Assembly: GCF_013328815.1 (NCBI RefSeq)
Contig: NZ_JABUHN010000005.1
Location: 1 to 64,000 of the forward strand
Reading direction: 5' to 3'
DNA length: 64,000 nucleotides
Origin: Tabrizicola fusiformis
Lineage (GTDB): Bacteria; Pseudomonadota; Alphaproteobacteria; Rhodobacterales; Rhodobacteraceae
Shown here: positions 17,172 to 25,492 of the stretch, one piece after another
Position numbering within the stretch: the stretch's first letter is position 1
Layout: the number at the start of each line of letters is the position of its first letter
Made by a program: the position numbers and the translations under genes
Notes under the pieces: model-generated
What the model was told of the DNA's origin: nothing
Seen by the model: only the letters and a program-made list of their open reading frames with translations
Database searches by the model: none

Positions 17172-19412
17172 ATGCCCGAACGCAGCGAAGGCGACAGCCG
17201 CAAGCTCTTGCGCCGTTTGCGCGACGTGCTGGCAACGCCCGCCAAGGGGCAGGTCCGGCTGGACCGCATCACCCATCTGATTGCGGATTCGATGCGGACC
17301 GAGGTTTGCTCGATCTACCTTTTCCGCGATGCCGAAACGCTGGAGCTTTGCGCCACCGAGGGGTTGAAGAAGGCCGCCGTCCACAAGACCCGGATGAAGC
17401 TGGGCGAGGGCCTGGTGGGCCGTGTCGCCAAGGCCGGCCTGCCGGTGAACACCGCTGATGCGCCATCGGAAAAGGGTTTTCGCTATATGCCGGAAACCGG
17501 GGAAGAGCTGTATTCCAGCTTCCTTGGCGTGCCGATTCAGCGGGTGGGCGAAAAGCTGGGCGTGCTGGTGGTGCAGTCCAAATCCGCCCGCCGCTATTCC
17601 GAGGATGAAATCGAGGCGCTGGACGTCGTGGCCATGGTGCTGGCCGAGATGACCGAGCTGGGCGCCTTTGGCGGCGACGGTCTGGGGGCCTTGCACAAGC
17701 AGCCGGTGCTGTTTCGCGGCACCACCGGGCAGGAGGGCGCGGCCGAGGGCCGGGTCTGGCTGCACGAGCCGCGGGTGGTGGTCACCAATCCTGTCGCCGA
17801 CGATCCGCTGACCGAGATCGACCGCATCCGCGCGGCAGTGGGGGTGCTGCGGGTTTCGGTCGATGACCTGCTGGAGGCCGAAAGCCTCGACAAGGACCAG
17901 AAGGCGGTGCTTGAAGCCTATCGGATGTTCGCCCATTCGCGCGGCTGGCTGCGCCGGATGGAAGAGGATATCCAGCGCGGCCTTTCTGCCGAAGCGGCGG
18001 TGGAGAAAGAACAATCCGCCGCCCGCAACCGGCTGGAACAGGTGCCCGACGCCTATCTGCGCGACCGGCTACATGATCTGGACGACCTGTCGAACCGGCT
18101 GCTGCGCATCCTGACCGGGCAGGGCAAGGATACCGGCGCCACGATGCCGGAAAATCCGGTGCTGGTGGCGCGCAACATCGGCCCGGCGGAACTGCTGGAC
18201 TATGGCCGCAAGCTGAAAGGCGTGGTGCTGGAAGAGGGGTCGGTGGGCAGCCATGCCGCCATCGTCGCCCGGGCGCTGGCCATTCCATTGGTGATCCATG
18301 CCGAACGCATCACGACCGAGGCGCTGAACGGCGATGCCATTCTGGTGGACGGCGATCAGGGCGTGGTGCATCTGCGTCCCGAGGAAACCGTCGCCCGCAG
18401 CTTCCGCGACAAGATTGCCATGCAGGCGGCGGCGCAGACCCGCTATGCCAGTCTGCGCGACCTGCCCGCCACCACCCGCGACGGGGTGACGGTGGCCCTG
18501 CACATGAATGCCGGTCTGATGGCCGATCTGCCCTCGCTTGTCGGCTCGGGGGCCGAGGGGGTGGGGCTTTTCCGCACCGAACTGCAATTCCTGATCCGCA
18601 ACCAGATGCCCCGGCGGGATGAGCTGGCGCAGCTTTATTCCCGGGTGATGGATGCCGCGCAGGGCCGCCCCGTGGCCTTTCGCACGCTGGATATCGGGTC
18701 GGACAAGGTGCTGCCCTATATGAAGCCGCAGGACGAGCCGAACCCTGCGATGGGCTGGCGGGCGATCCGGGTGGGGCTGGACAAGCCGGGCGTGCTGCGG
18801 ATGCAGTTGCAGGCGCTGATCCGCGCGGCCAAAGGGCGGCCGCTGACGGTGATGTTCCCTTTCATCACCGAATTCAGCGAATTTATCGAGGCCCGCAGCG
18901 CCACCTTGCGCGAATTGCACCGCGAAAAGTCGCTGGGCCATGCGGTGCCGGAGCGGCTGGAGATCGGCGCCATGCTGGAAACGCCCAGTCTGGCCTATGC
19001 GCCGCAGGCGTTTTTCGACATGACCGATTTCATCTCGATCGGCGGCAATGATCTCAAACAGTTCTTCTTCGCCGCCGATCGTGAGAATGAGCGGGTGCGC
19101 AAGCGCTATGACACGCTGAACCTGTCGTTCCTGTCTTTCCTTGAGCAGATCGTCAGCCGCTGCGCCGCAAGCAACACCCGCCTGTCCTTCTGCGGCGAGG
19201 ATGCGGGCCGCCCGGTTGAGGCGCTGGCCTTTGCCGCGATGGGTCTGCGGGTGTTGTCGATGCGGCCCGCCTCGATCGGGCCGGTCAAGGCGCTGTTGCG
19301 CCGGGTCGATCTGGGGCAGGCGCGTGCGGTGATCGAAGAGGCACGGGCGGCAGGCGACAGTTCGGTGCGGGCGCGGCTGATGGAATGGCTGGCGGCGCAA
19401 CCCGCCAGTTGA
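17172..19412 (+). CDS. ptsP: Phosphoenolpyruvate--protein phosphotransferase PtsP (enzyme I-Ntr)
   Basis: A 746-residue protein that starts the nitrogen-related phosphotransfer chain (PtsP to NPr to EIIA-Ntr). An N-terminal GAF domain (about 20-165, MRTEVCSIYLFRD, GEGLVGRVAKAGLPVNTADA) is the nitrogen-sensing part that binds glutamine/2-oxoglutarate in family members. The enzyme I part has the phospho-histidine H361 in GSVGSHAAIVARAL, the PEP-binding EGVGLFRTELQFL, and the C-terminal GGNDLKQFFFAADREN and CGEDAGRP. Start at 17172 follows a weak ribosome site. It ends head to head with the next, convergent gene with no spacer. Confidence 0.95.
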   Translation: MPERSEGDSRKLLRRLRDVLATPAKGQVRLDRITHLIADSMRTEVCSIYLFRDAETLELCATEGLKKAAVHKTRMKLGEGLVGRVAKAGLPVNTADAPSEKGFRYMPETGEELYSSFLGVPIQRVGEKLGVLVVQSKSARRYSEDEIEALDVVAMVLAEMTELGAFGGDGLGALHKQPVLFRGTTGQEGAAEGRVWLHEPRVVVTNPVADDPLTEIDRIRAAVGVLRVSVDDLLEAESLDKDQKAVLEAYRMFAHSRGWLRRMEEDIQRGLSAEAAVEKEQSAARNRLEQVPDAYLRDRLHDLDDLSNRLLRILTGQGKDTGATMPENPVLVARNIGPAELLDYGRKLKGVVLEEGSVGSHAAIVARALAIPLVIHAERITTEALNGDAILVDGDQGVVHLRPEETVARSFRDKIAMQAAAQTRYASLRDLPATTRDGVTVALHMNAGLMADLPSLVGSGAEGVGLFRTELQFLIRNQMPRRDELAQLYSRVMDAAQGRPVAFRTLDIGSDKVLPYMKPQDEPNPAMGWRAIRVGLDKPGVLRMQLQALIRAAKGRPLTVMFPFITEFSEFIEARSATLRELHREKSLGHAVPERLEIGAMLETPSLAYAPQAFFDMTDFISIGGNDLKQFFFAADRENERVRKRYDTLNLSFLSFLEQIVSRCAASNTRLSFCGEDAGRPVEALAFAAMGLRVLSMRPASIGPVKALLRRVDLGQARAVIEEARAAGDSSVRARLMEWLAAQPAS

Positions 19413-20117
19413 TCATTTCAGCGCCTTGACCACCGCCGCCACATCGACATTGACCGTGGCGCTCCAGTTCACCGTTCCGCCCGGGGCCTGCACGCTGACA
19501 TCGCCGGTCACCGCCGGATGGCCAAGTGGGGCCTTCAGCCCGGCGCCGTTGTCCAGCACCCGGAAACTCCAGCCCGGCAGCAGGGGCAGGGGAATGTCCT
19601 TGCCCTTGATGGCGTCAAAGGCCAGCAGGCGGGTCGGCCGGTTGGCCAGAACCGGCGTGATCACCCCGGCGGCAAAAAGCGTGCCGACCGAGATCATGGT
19701 GACCTTCTCGGGCATCGGGGCGCCCTTCCACTCGGCTTTCAGCCGGTTCAGGTCGCGCATCAGCGCCTCTTGCGCGCGCTGGGCCAGATTCTGGATCGCA
19801 GGCACCTTGTAGAGGGCTTCCGCCACCTCTTTCATCTCGCCCGGGCGGGCCACGGCAGGACCGGCGCCGGGGGTGACAAGCGGCGCTGCGGGCGGTGGCG
19901 CGGGAAGGGCAAAGGGCCCGGGCTGCGGCGGGGCCATCAGCAGCGACTGAAAGAAATCCATCGACAGTTCCCAGCGCGGATTCATCAGCCGGTCCAGCCA
20001 GTCACGTGCGGCGATCCGGGCCTGAATCTCGGCGATGGTGGCGGCGACCTGCGGGTCGAGCGTGAGCTTGCTGTCCAGAAGATGGATATGTTTAGGCTGA
20101 TAGCCGAATTCGGGCAT
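19413..20117 (-). CDS. Hypothetical protein, Pro/Ala linker, unknown family
   Basis: A 234-residue protein I do not recognise. The first 60 residues contain hydrophobic and aromatic segments (LDSKLTLDPQVAATIAEIQARIAARDWLDRLMNPRWELSMDFF region), then comes a Pro/Ala-rich linker (about 64-90). A helical block with charged residues (EMKEVAEALYKVPAIQNLAQRAQEALMRDL) is followed by a C-terminal half that looks beta-rich (LLPGWSFRVLDNGAGLKAPLGHP, DVSVQAPGGTVNWSATVNV). No signal peptide or lipobox. It is convergent with ptsP, ending at the very next base, and shares a leftward direction with the hydrolase gene 83 bases upstream. Function unknown. Confidence 0.72.
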   Translation of the reverse strand: MPEFGYQPKHIHLLDSKLTLDPQVAATIAEIQARIAARDWLDRLMNPRWELSMDFFQSLLMAPPQPGPFALPAPPPAAPLVTPGAGPAVARPGEMKEVAEALYKVPAIQNLAQRAQEALMRDLNRLKAEWKGAPMPEKVTMISVGTLFAAGVITPVLANRPTRLLAFDAIKGKDIPLPLLPGWSFRVLDNGAGLKAPLGHPAVTGDVSVQAPGGTVNWSATVNVDVAAVVKALK

Positions 20118-20200
20118 GACAAAGCCTTGATGAATGCAGGGTTCAATGCCGCCAGCATAGCACGGCTGCCGCCTTTGGCGGATGATTCCCTGCGGGCGCC

Positions 20201-21103
20201 TCAGGCCGGGGGGAAAGGTGCCGCCAACCGGGGCGCCACCAGCAGCGACCAGCGCCGCGCGGGCCGGTGGCGGGGCAGGGTGGCGGCAGGCAGGCTGCCG
20301 TCAATCAGCGCGCGGTAGAGCGCGAAAAGCCCGGGCCGCAGATAGGGCGACCAATGCGAGATGCGCCCGGGCGGTGCGGGCAAGGGGTAGCCCAGCCGCG
20401 CCAGCCCGGCCCGGCCCGCCGCATGGTCGATCCACAGGTCGCGCCAGTTTTCGGGCGCCCGCACACCCAGACCCTGCCCGATCGAGGTGCGACAGCCGGC
20501 ATGGATCAGCCATTCATAAAGGGCGTCGAACAGGTCGTTTTCCCGGGTGCTGACGTTGACCACCTGCGCCGCGCGGCCTGCCGGGCTGTCCAATGCGGCG
20601 CGGGCCGTGCTGCGCGCCTCGGCCCCGGCCAACAGGATCAGCCGCCGCAGATCACCGGCCGCCGCCCGTGGCAGCGCCGCCAGCGCCACCCGCGCACCCA
20701 GCGAATGGCCCACCACATCCAGCCGCCGCCGCGGGTCGATCCGGCGCACCAGCGCCGCCAGTTCCGCCAGCGCCGCCCCGGCACCAAGGGCGCGGCCATG
20801 CGCCTGCCAGAGGGTGCCGCGCGCGTTCCAGCCCAGGCCGATCGCCAGCCCCCGCACCCCGTCCAGCGCCAGATGGCGCGGCCAGCTTATGGCCTTGCCG
20901 TCCCGCAGATCGGGGTCGAGCGACAGGATATGGCTGTGCGGGCACACCCCCGGCAGACCCGGGGCAAAGCTGAAGCCATGCACCAGCGCCACCACCGGCG
21001 CCCCCTGCGGCAAGGCGGCCAATGCGCGGCTCAGGGCGGCGGCATCAATCGTCAGGCCCTTGGGGCCAAGGTCGGCGCGGATCGGGGGCAGGGCTTGGGG
21101 CAT
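20201..21103 (-). CDS. Alpha/beta hydrolase
   Basis: A 300-residue protein with an alpha/beta hydrolase fold: VVALVHGFSFAPG (HG oxyanion region, about 37-49) and the nucleophile elbow VVGHSLGARVAL (GHSLG, about residue 150). The Asp and His of the triad probably lie in the NLFDALYEWL and ISHWSPYL regions, but I cannot assign them with certainty. Possible esterase or lipase; no signal peptide, so cytoplasmic. Start at 21103 (MPQAL) is a choice; further upstream in-frame sequence exists but runs toward the riboswitch. Divergent from metZ. Confidence 0.78.
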   Translation of the reverse strand: MPQALPPIRADLGPKGLTIDAAALSRALAALPQGAPVVALVHGFSFAPGLPGVCPHSHILSLDPDLRDGKAISWPRHLALDGVRGLAIGLGWNARGTLWQAHGRALGAGAALAELAALVRRIDPRRRLDVVGHSLGARVALAALPRAAAGDLRRLILLAGAEARSTARAALDSPAGRAAQVVNVSTRENDLFDALYEWLIHAGCRTSIGQGLGVRAPENWRDLWIDHAAGRAGLARLGYPLPAPPGRISHWSPYLRPGLFALYRALIDGSLPAATLPRHRPARRWSLLVAPRLAAPFPPA

Positions 21104-21250
21104 GGCGCTTGGGTCCGGGGCTGCACCTGTGATGCCCTGATGCTGCAACAGCCCGGTGAAGCGCGCGTTACGCCTGCGTGACGGTCCCGCGATAGGCGCC
21201 CCGCCTTTGCCCGGTTGACCTTTCGTCTTGGCGGGCGTATGCCGCCCCTT

Positions 21251-21308
21251 GTGGCGCTTTGTAACCGGATTGCGGGCCACGTTAAACAAACCGCTAAAAG
21301 GTTCCGGG
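21251..21308 (+). ncRNA. SAM-II riboswitch upstream of metZ
   Basis: The sequence matches the SAM-II (metA motif) core: P1 arms GTGG (21251-21254) and CCAC (21277-21280), a CTTTG and ACCGG loop segment, and the invariant 3' stretch TTAAACAA followed by GCTAAAA and GGTT. The loop AACC (21263-21266) can pair with GGTT (21300-21303) to make the pseudoknot that closes on S-adenosylmethionine. SAM-II aptamers control methionine biosynthesis in alphaproteobacteria, and metZ lies 62 bases downstream. Recognition is by the conserved string and gene context. Confidence 0.88.
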
Positions 21309-21318
21309 CTCTCGCAGC

Positions 21319-21349
21319 GCCCCGGACCCTTGGGTATCCGGGGCTTTTT
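21319..21349 (+). terminator. Intrinsic terminator in the metZ leader
   Basis: An 8-bp perfect stem GCCCCGGA (21319-21326) / TCCGGGGC (21337-21344) followed by TTTTT (21345-21349). It lies directly after the SAM-II aptamer and ends 21 bases before the metZ start codon. Since the aptamer tail GGTTCCGG (21300-21307) could pair with part of the left arm (CCGGACC), a terminator/antiterminator switch controlled by SAM is likely. The alternative pairing is inference. Confidence 0.8.
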
Positions 21350-21370
21350 CATGGCCGGGAGCCAAAGACG

Positions 21371-22552
21371 ATGACCAAGGACTGGAAGACCCGCACCACG
21401 CTGGTTCACGAAGGCACCCGGCGCAGCCAGTATGGCGAGATGGCCGAGGCGATCTTCCTGACGCAGGGCTTTGCCTATCCCGATGCCGAAGCGGCCGAGG
21501 CGCGCTTCATCAAGGCGGGCGAGGATGAGTTCATCTATGCCCGTTACGGCAACCCCACCACCCGCATGTTCGAAGAGCGGATTGCCGCGCTGGAAGGCAC
21601 CGAAGATGCCTTTGCCACCGCCAGCGGCATGGCGGCAGTGAACGGCGCGCTGGTGTCGATGCTGCGGGCGGGCGACCATGTGGTGTCGTCGCGGGCGCTG
21701 TTCGGTTCCTGCCTCTATATTCTGGAAGAGGTGCTGACGCGCTATGGCGTGAAGGTGACCTTCGTCGATGGCGCCGATCTGGCGCAATGGCGCGCGGCGG
21801 TCACGCCCGGCACCAAGGCGGTGTTCTTCGAATCGATGTCGAACCCGACGCTGGAACTGGTGGATATCCGGGCGGTGTCCGAGATTGCCCATGCCGTGGG
21901 CGCGCTGGTGGTGGTGGACAATGTGTTCGCCACGCCGATCTTTTCGCGCGCCGTGGAACAGGGCGCCGATGTGGTGGTCTATTCCACGACCAAACATGTC
22001 GATGGTCAGGGCCGCGCCCTTGGCGGGGTGATCTGCGGCACCAAGGATTTCATCCGCAAGGTGGCCGAACCCTATCTGAAACACACCGGCGCCGCGATGA
22101 GCCCGTTCACCGCATGGATCATGCTGAACGGTCTGGCCACGCTGGACCTGCGCTGCCGCGCCATGGCCGACAGCGCGGCCCGAATCGCCACGGCTCTGGA
22201 AGGGCACCCGAAGGTGACGAAGGTGATCTATCCGGCACTGGCCAGCCATCCGCAGCACGCGCTGGCGATGGAACAGATGGGGTCGGGCGGAACGCTGGTG
22301 ACCTTCGAGGTGGCGGGCGGCAAAGAGGCGGCCTTCCGCTTTGTCAACGCGCTGCGGATCGCGCTGATCTCGAACAACCTCGGCGATGCCAAGACCATCG
22401 CCACCCATCCGGCGACCACCACCCACCAACGCCTGCCGCAGGAACAAAAGGATGCACTGGGCATCACCCCCGGGCTGATCCGCTTCTCGGTCGGGCTTGA
22501 GGATGCGGGCGACCTGATTGCCGATCTGATGCAGGCGCTGGACGCCGCCTGA
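21371..22552 (+). CDS. metZ: O-succinylhomoserine sulfhydrylase
   Basis: A 393-residue PLP enzyme of the Cys/Met metabolism family. Conserved are YARYGNPTTRMFEERIAALEG (57-77), ATASGMAAVNGALV and the PLP lysine K208 in VVVYSTTKHVDGQG. MetZ makes homocysteine directly from O-succinylhomoserine and sulfide. The context (SAM-II riboswitch) supports a methionine role over the related cystathionine gamma-synthase. Start ATG at 21371 has a GGGAG site. After the stop, 22559-22588 holds a GC-rich hairpin without a T-run. Confidence 0.94.
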   Translation: MTKDWKTRTTLVHEGTRRSQYGEMAEAIFLTQGFAYPDAEAAEARFIKAGEDEFIYARYGNPTTRMFEERIAALEGTEDAFATASGMAAVNGALVSMLRAGDHVVSSRALFGSCLYILEEVLTRYGVKVTFVDGADLAQWRAAVTPGTKAVFFESMSNPTLELVDIRAVSEIAHAVGALVVVDNVFATPIFSRAVEQGADVVVYSTTKHVDGQGRALGGVICGTKDFIRKVAEPYLKHTGAAMSPFTAWIMLNGLATLDLRCRAMADSAARIATALEGHPKVTKVIYPALASHPQHALAMEQMGSGGTLVTFEVAGGKEAAFRFVNALRIALISNNLGDAKTIATHPATTTHQRLPQEQKDALGITPGLIRFSVGLEDAGDLIADLMQALDAA

Positions 22553-22558
22553 TCCGAT

Positions 22559-22588
22559 GCAGGGGGCGCCCGCGCGGCGGCCCCCTGC
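22559..22588 (+). terminator. Hairpin after metZ
   Basis: GCAGGGGGC and GCCCCCTGC form a 9-bp stem around a 12-base loop just after the metZ stop. No run of T follows, so confidence is limited. Beyond it, to 22726, lies a gene-free leader of folE2 in which I find no recognisable Zur or other operator. Confidence 0.5.
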
Positions 22589-22726
22589 ACGCCGGTTCCG
22601 GCGCGATCCGGCGGAAAAACCTGATCCGATGTCGCCTTTCTGACGTAACCCTTCGGCAAGGCTTGGGTATGATGGTGCAATCGCCTATATTGGCGGTCTT
22701 GCGCCTTGCCATCGGGGAGCGACGCC

Positions 22727-23815
22727 ATGAACATTCATATGCAGGACAGCGATCTGCGGCCCGGCCGTGCCGAGGCAGAGGCGGCACTTGCCACGCTGCG
22801 GCTTTGGGCCGCCCGCGCCAGCGAGGCCGAAATCGTGGCACTTGATCCGCAGGCGGGGGCGCTGGTGGGGCAGGGCTATCCCGTCCTGTCGCGCGACTAT
22901 CCGCAGGATTTCCGCGCCGATGCCGCCTACAAGGACAGCCTGCCCGATCTGCAAAATGGTCCCTCCAGCCTGATCGTGGGCGAAAAGGCGGTGATCCAGC
23001 ATGTCGGCATCTCGAACTTCCGGCTGCCGATCCACTACCGCACCCGCGACAACGGCCCGCTGACGCTGGAAACCTCGGTCACAGGCACGGTCAGCCTCGA
23101 GGCGGAAAAGAAGGGCATCAACATGAGCCGCATCATGCGGTCCTTCTATGCCCATGCCGAACGCGATTTCAGCTTTCAGGTGATCGAACACGCGCTGGAC
23201 GATTACAAGCGCGATCTGGGCAGCTTTGACGCCCGGATCCAGATGCGGTTTTCCTTCCCGGTCAAGGTCGGCTCGCTGCGCTCTGGCCTGTCGGGCTGGC
23301 AGTATTACGACATCGCGCTGGAGCTGGTCGATCAGGCCGGGGTGCGCAAGCGGCTGATGCATCTGGATTTCGTCTATTCCAGCACCTGCCCCTGCTCGCT
23401 GGAACTCAGCGAACATGCCCGCATGACGCGCGGCCAACTGGCCACGCCGCATTCGCAACGCTCGGTCGCGCGCATCTCGGTCGAGGCGAAGGGCGACAAA
23501 TGCCTGTGGTTCGAGGATCTGATCGAACTGGCCCGCGCCGCCGTGCCCACGGAAACGCAGGTCATGGTCAAGCGCGAGGATGAACAGGCGTTTGCCGAGC
23601 TGAACGCCGCCAACCCGATCTTTGTCGAGGATGCCGCCCGCAGCTTCTGTGAGGTGCTGCTTGCCGATGCCCGGGTCGGCGATTTCCGCATCGTCGCCAG
23701 CCATCAGGAAAGCCTGCACAGCCATGACGCGGTTTCGGTGCTGACCGAAGGCCCCACCTTTGCCGCCGAAAGTCTGGACCCGCGGCTATTCGCCAGCCTC
23801 TATCACGTCGGCTGA
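22727..23815 (+). CDS. folE2: GTP cyclohydrolase FolE2 (type IB)
   Basis: A 362-residue enzyme that makes dihydroneopterin triphosphate from GTP, the first step of folate synthesis. The COG1469 hallmarks are present: GPSSLIVGEKAVIQHVGISNFRLP, KGINMSRIMRSFYAHA, SFPVKVGSLRSGLSGWQYY and the catalytic-site segment SSTCPCSLELSEHARM with LATPHSQRSVARI. FolE2 works with Mn or Fe instead of zinc and replaces FolE under zinc limitation in several bacteria. Start at 22727 follows GGGGAGCGACGCC. It supplies the pathway continued by folB and folP at 34.8-36.8 kb. Confidence 0.94.
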   Translation: MNIHMQDSDLRPGRAEAEAALATLRLWAARASEAEIVALDPQAGALVGQGYPVLSRDYPQDFRADAAYKDSLPDLQNGPSSLIVGEKAVIQHVGISNFRLPIHYRTRDNGPLTLETSVTGTVSLEAEKKGINMSRIMRSFYAHAERDFSFQVIEHALDDYKRDLGSFDARIQMRFSFPVKVGSLRSGLSGWQYYDIALELVDQAGVRKRLMHLDFVYSSTCPCSLELSEHARMTRGQLATPHSQRSVARISVEAKGDKCLWFEDLIELARAAVPTETQVMVKREDEQAFAELNAANPIFVEDAARSFCEVLLADARVGDFRIVASHQESLHSHDAVSVLTEGPTFAAESLDPRLFASLYHVG

Positions 23816-23844
23816 TCCCCGGCCCAACTTCCCTCGGGCCTTCG

Positions 23845-23926
23845 CCTCCGGCGGGAGTATTTGAAGAAGTGCAAGCCTAGGTGCGGCGCCTGGCATTTGC
23901 ACCTTTCGAAATACTCCCGCCGGAGG
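23845..23926. repeat. 82-bp inverted-repeat element, family B, copy 2
   Basis: Same outer arms as 902-983 (CCTCCGGCGGGAGTA and its complement) and the same total length of 82 bases. The inner part keeps GTGCAA and TTTGCACCTT but the loop differs. Copy 2 sits between two rightward genes, folE2 and trkH, 30 bases after the folE2 stop. The remaining sequence to 24004 is non-coding. Confidence 0.87.
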
Positions 23927-24004
23927 CCCCGACCTGCCACGGGCGTTCCCGCTGACGTCTGCGCAGTTTGACGCCGCCGCAGCAAACCCCTATCCCTTGG
24001 CGGC

Positions 24005-25453
24005 ATGATCGACCTCAGGCCAATCGTCTATGTCGTCGGGCGCGTGCTGATCGTGCTGGCGATCCTCATGCTGGCTCCGGCCATCGTCGATTGGCGGGCG
24101 GGGCTTGAGAATGCGCGCGATTTCGTCGAGGCGGCGATCATCACCGCGTCGGTTGGCCTGCTCTTGTCGCTGGCGACGGCCAATGCGCTGGGCGGGGCGC
24201 TGAATGCGCGGCAGGCCTATCTGATGACCGTGGCGATCTGGGGCATCCTGCCGCTGTTCGGCGGTCTGCCCCTGATGCTGGGCGCGCCGCATCTGACCTT
24301 TGCGCAGGCGTATTTCGAGGCGGCTTCGGGCCTGACTACCACCGGCGCCACGGTGATTGTCGGGCTGGACGGATTGCCGCCGGGGATGAACCTGTGGCGG
24401 GGCATGCTGAACAGCTTCGGCGGGCTGGGCATCGCCTTTGTCGCCATGATCTTCCTGCCCGTCATGCGGGTGGGCGGGATGCAGTATTTCCGCACCGAGG
24501 GATTTGACACCTTCGGCAAGGCGCTGCCACGCGCCACCGATATCGCGCGGCAACTGGTGATCGTCTATTTCGGGCTGACGGTGATCTGCGGGCTGGTCTA
24601 TCGCGCTTTGGGCATGGAGGCGCTGGATGCCGTGGTCTGCGCCATGGCGACCATCGCCACCGGAGGGTTCGCGCCGATGGACGCCTCGTTCGGCAAATAT
24701 CCGGGCGCAATGGAATATGCCGGGGCGCTGTTCATGATTCTGGGCAGCCTGCCCTATATCCGCTTCGTGCAACTGATCAACGGCCAGTCCCGCCCGCTCT
24801 GGCAGGATGCACAGGCACGGGCCTATCTGCGCTGGATCGCCTGTGCCGTCGGTTCGGTCACCCTCTGGCGGGTGGCGGTTTCGGATCAGGGGCTGGAAAG
24901 CGCGTTCCGCGAGGCGTTGTTCAATCTGGTCTCGATCCAGTCTTCGACCGGCTTCTTCTCGGGCAGCTTCTCGACATGGGGTGGCTTTGCGCTGGTCGTG
25001 GCGCTGGTGATCGGGGTGATCGGCGGCTGCTCTGGCTCAAGTGCCGCGGGGCTGGGCGTGTTCCGGGCGCAGATCGCGGCGGCGGCGCTGATGGCCCAGA
25101 TCCGCCAGATCGCCAGCCCCAGCCGGGTGGTCACCGTGAAATACGATGGCCGGATCGTGGAAGAGGACGTGATCAGCGGGCTGATCCTGTTCATCACCGG
25201 CTATGTCTTTCTGATGGGGGTGATGACGGTGGCGATGACGCTGGTCGGGGTTGATCCCATGTCAGCCTTCTGGTCGGTCTGGATGGGGATTGGCAATATC
25301 GGCTATGGCTTTGGCCCGCTGGTGGCGCGGACTGGCACCTTTGTCGATTTTCCGCTGGCGGGAATATGGATTCTGTCGGCAGCAATGCTGTTGGGCCGGC
25401 TGGGTTTGCTGGCCTTTCTGGTGCTGCTTCTGCCGCGGTTCTGGCGCGACTGA
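24005..25453 (+). CDS. trkH: TrkH family potassium uptake protein
   Basis: A 482-residue membrane protein with the four pore-loop repeats of the TrkH/KtrB superfamily: EAASGLTTTGATVIVGLDGLP (about 103-123), ATIATGGFAPMDASF (about 216-230), SIQSSTGFFSGSFSTWGG and the last GIGNIGYGFGPLV. The IGGCSGSSAAGLGVFRAQI segment is the conserved region linked to regulatory partner contact. It imports K+ with a TrkA NAD-binding subunit encoded elsewhere. Start at 24005 (MIDLRPIVYVVGR) opens the first membrane helix. Confidence 0.94.
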   Translation: MIDLRPIVYVVGRVLIVLAILMLAPAIVDWRAGLENARDFVEAAIITASVGLLLSLATANALGGALNARQAYLMTVAIWGILPLFGGLPLMLGAPHLTFAQAYFEAASGLTTTGATVIVGLDGLPPGMNLWRGMLNSFGGLGIAFVAMIFLPVMRVGGMQYFRTEGFDTFGKALPRATDIARQLVIVYFGLTVICGLVYRALGMEALDAVVCAMATIATGGFAPMDASFGKYPGAMEYAGALFMILGSLPYIRFVQLINGQSRPLWQDAQARAYLRWIACAVGSVTLWRVAVSDQGLESAFREALFNLVSIQSSTGFFSGSFSTWGGFALVVALVIGVIGGCSGSSAAGLGVFRAQIAAAALMAQIRQIASPSRVVTVKYDGRIVEEDVISGLILFITGYVFLMGVMTVAMTLVGVDPMSAFWSVWMGIGNIGYGFGPLVARTGTFVDFPLAGIWILSAAMLLGRLGLLAFLVLLLPRFWRD

Positions 25454-25492
25454 GGGCTTTGGGTGGGGGGCGCTGCCCCCCCACAGGGTGCC

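Noticed and set aside
22553-22726. Zur box or zinc-responsive operator before folE2
   Set aside because: No TATAACAT-type palindrome can be seen in the spacer; only a post-metZ hairpin.
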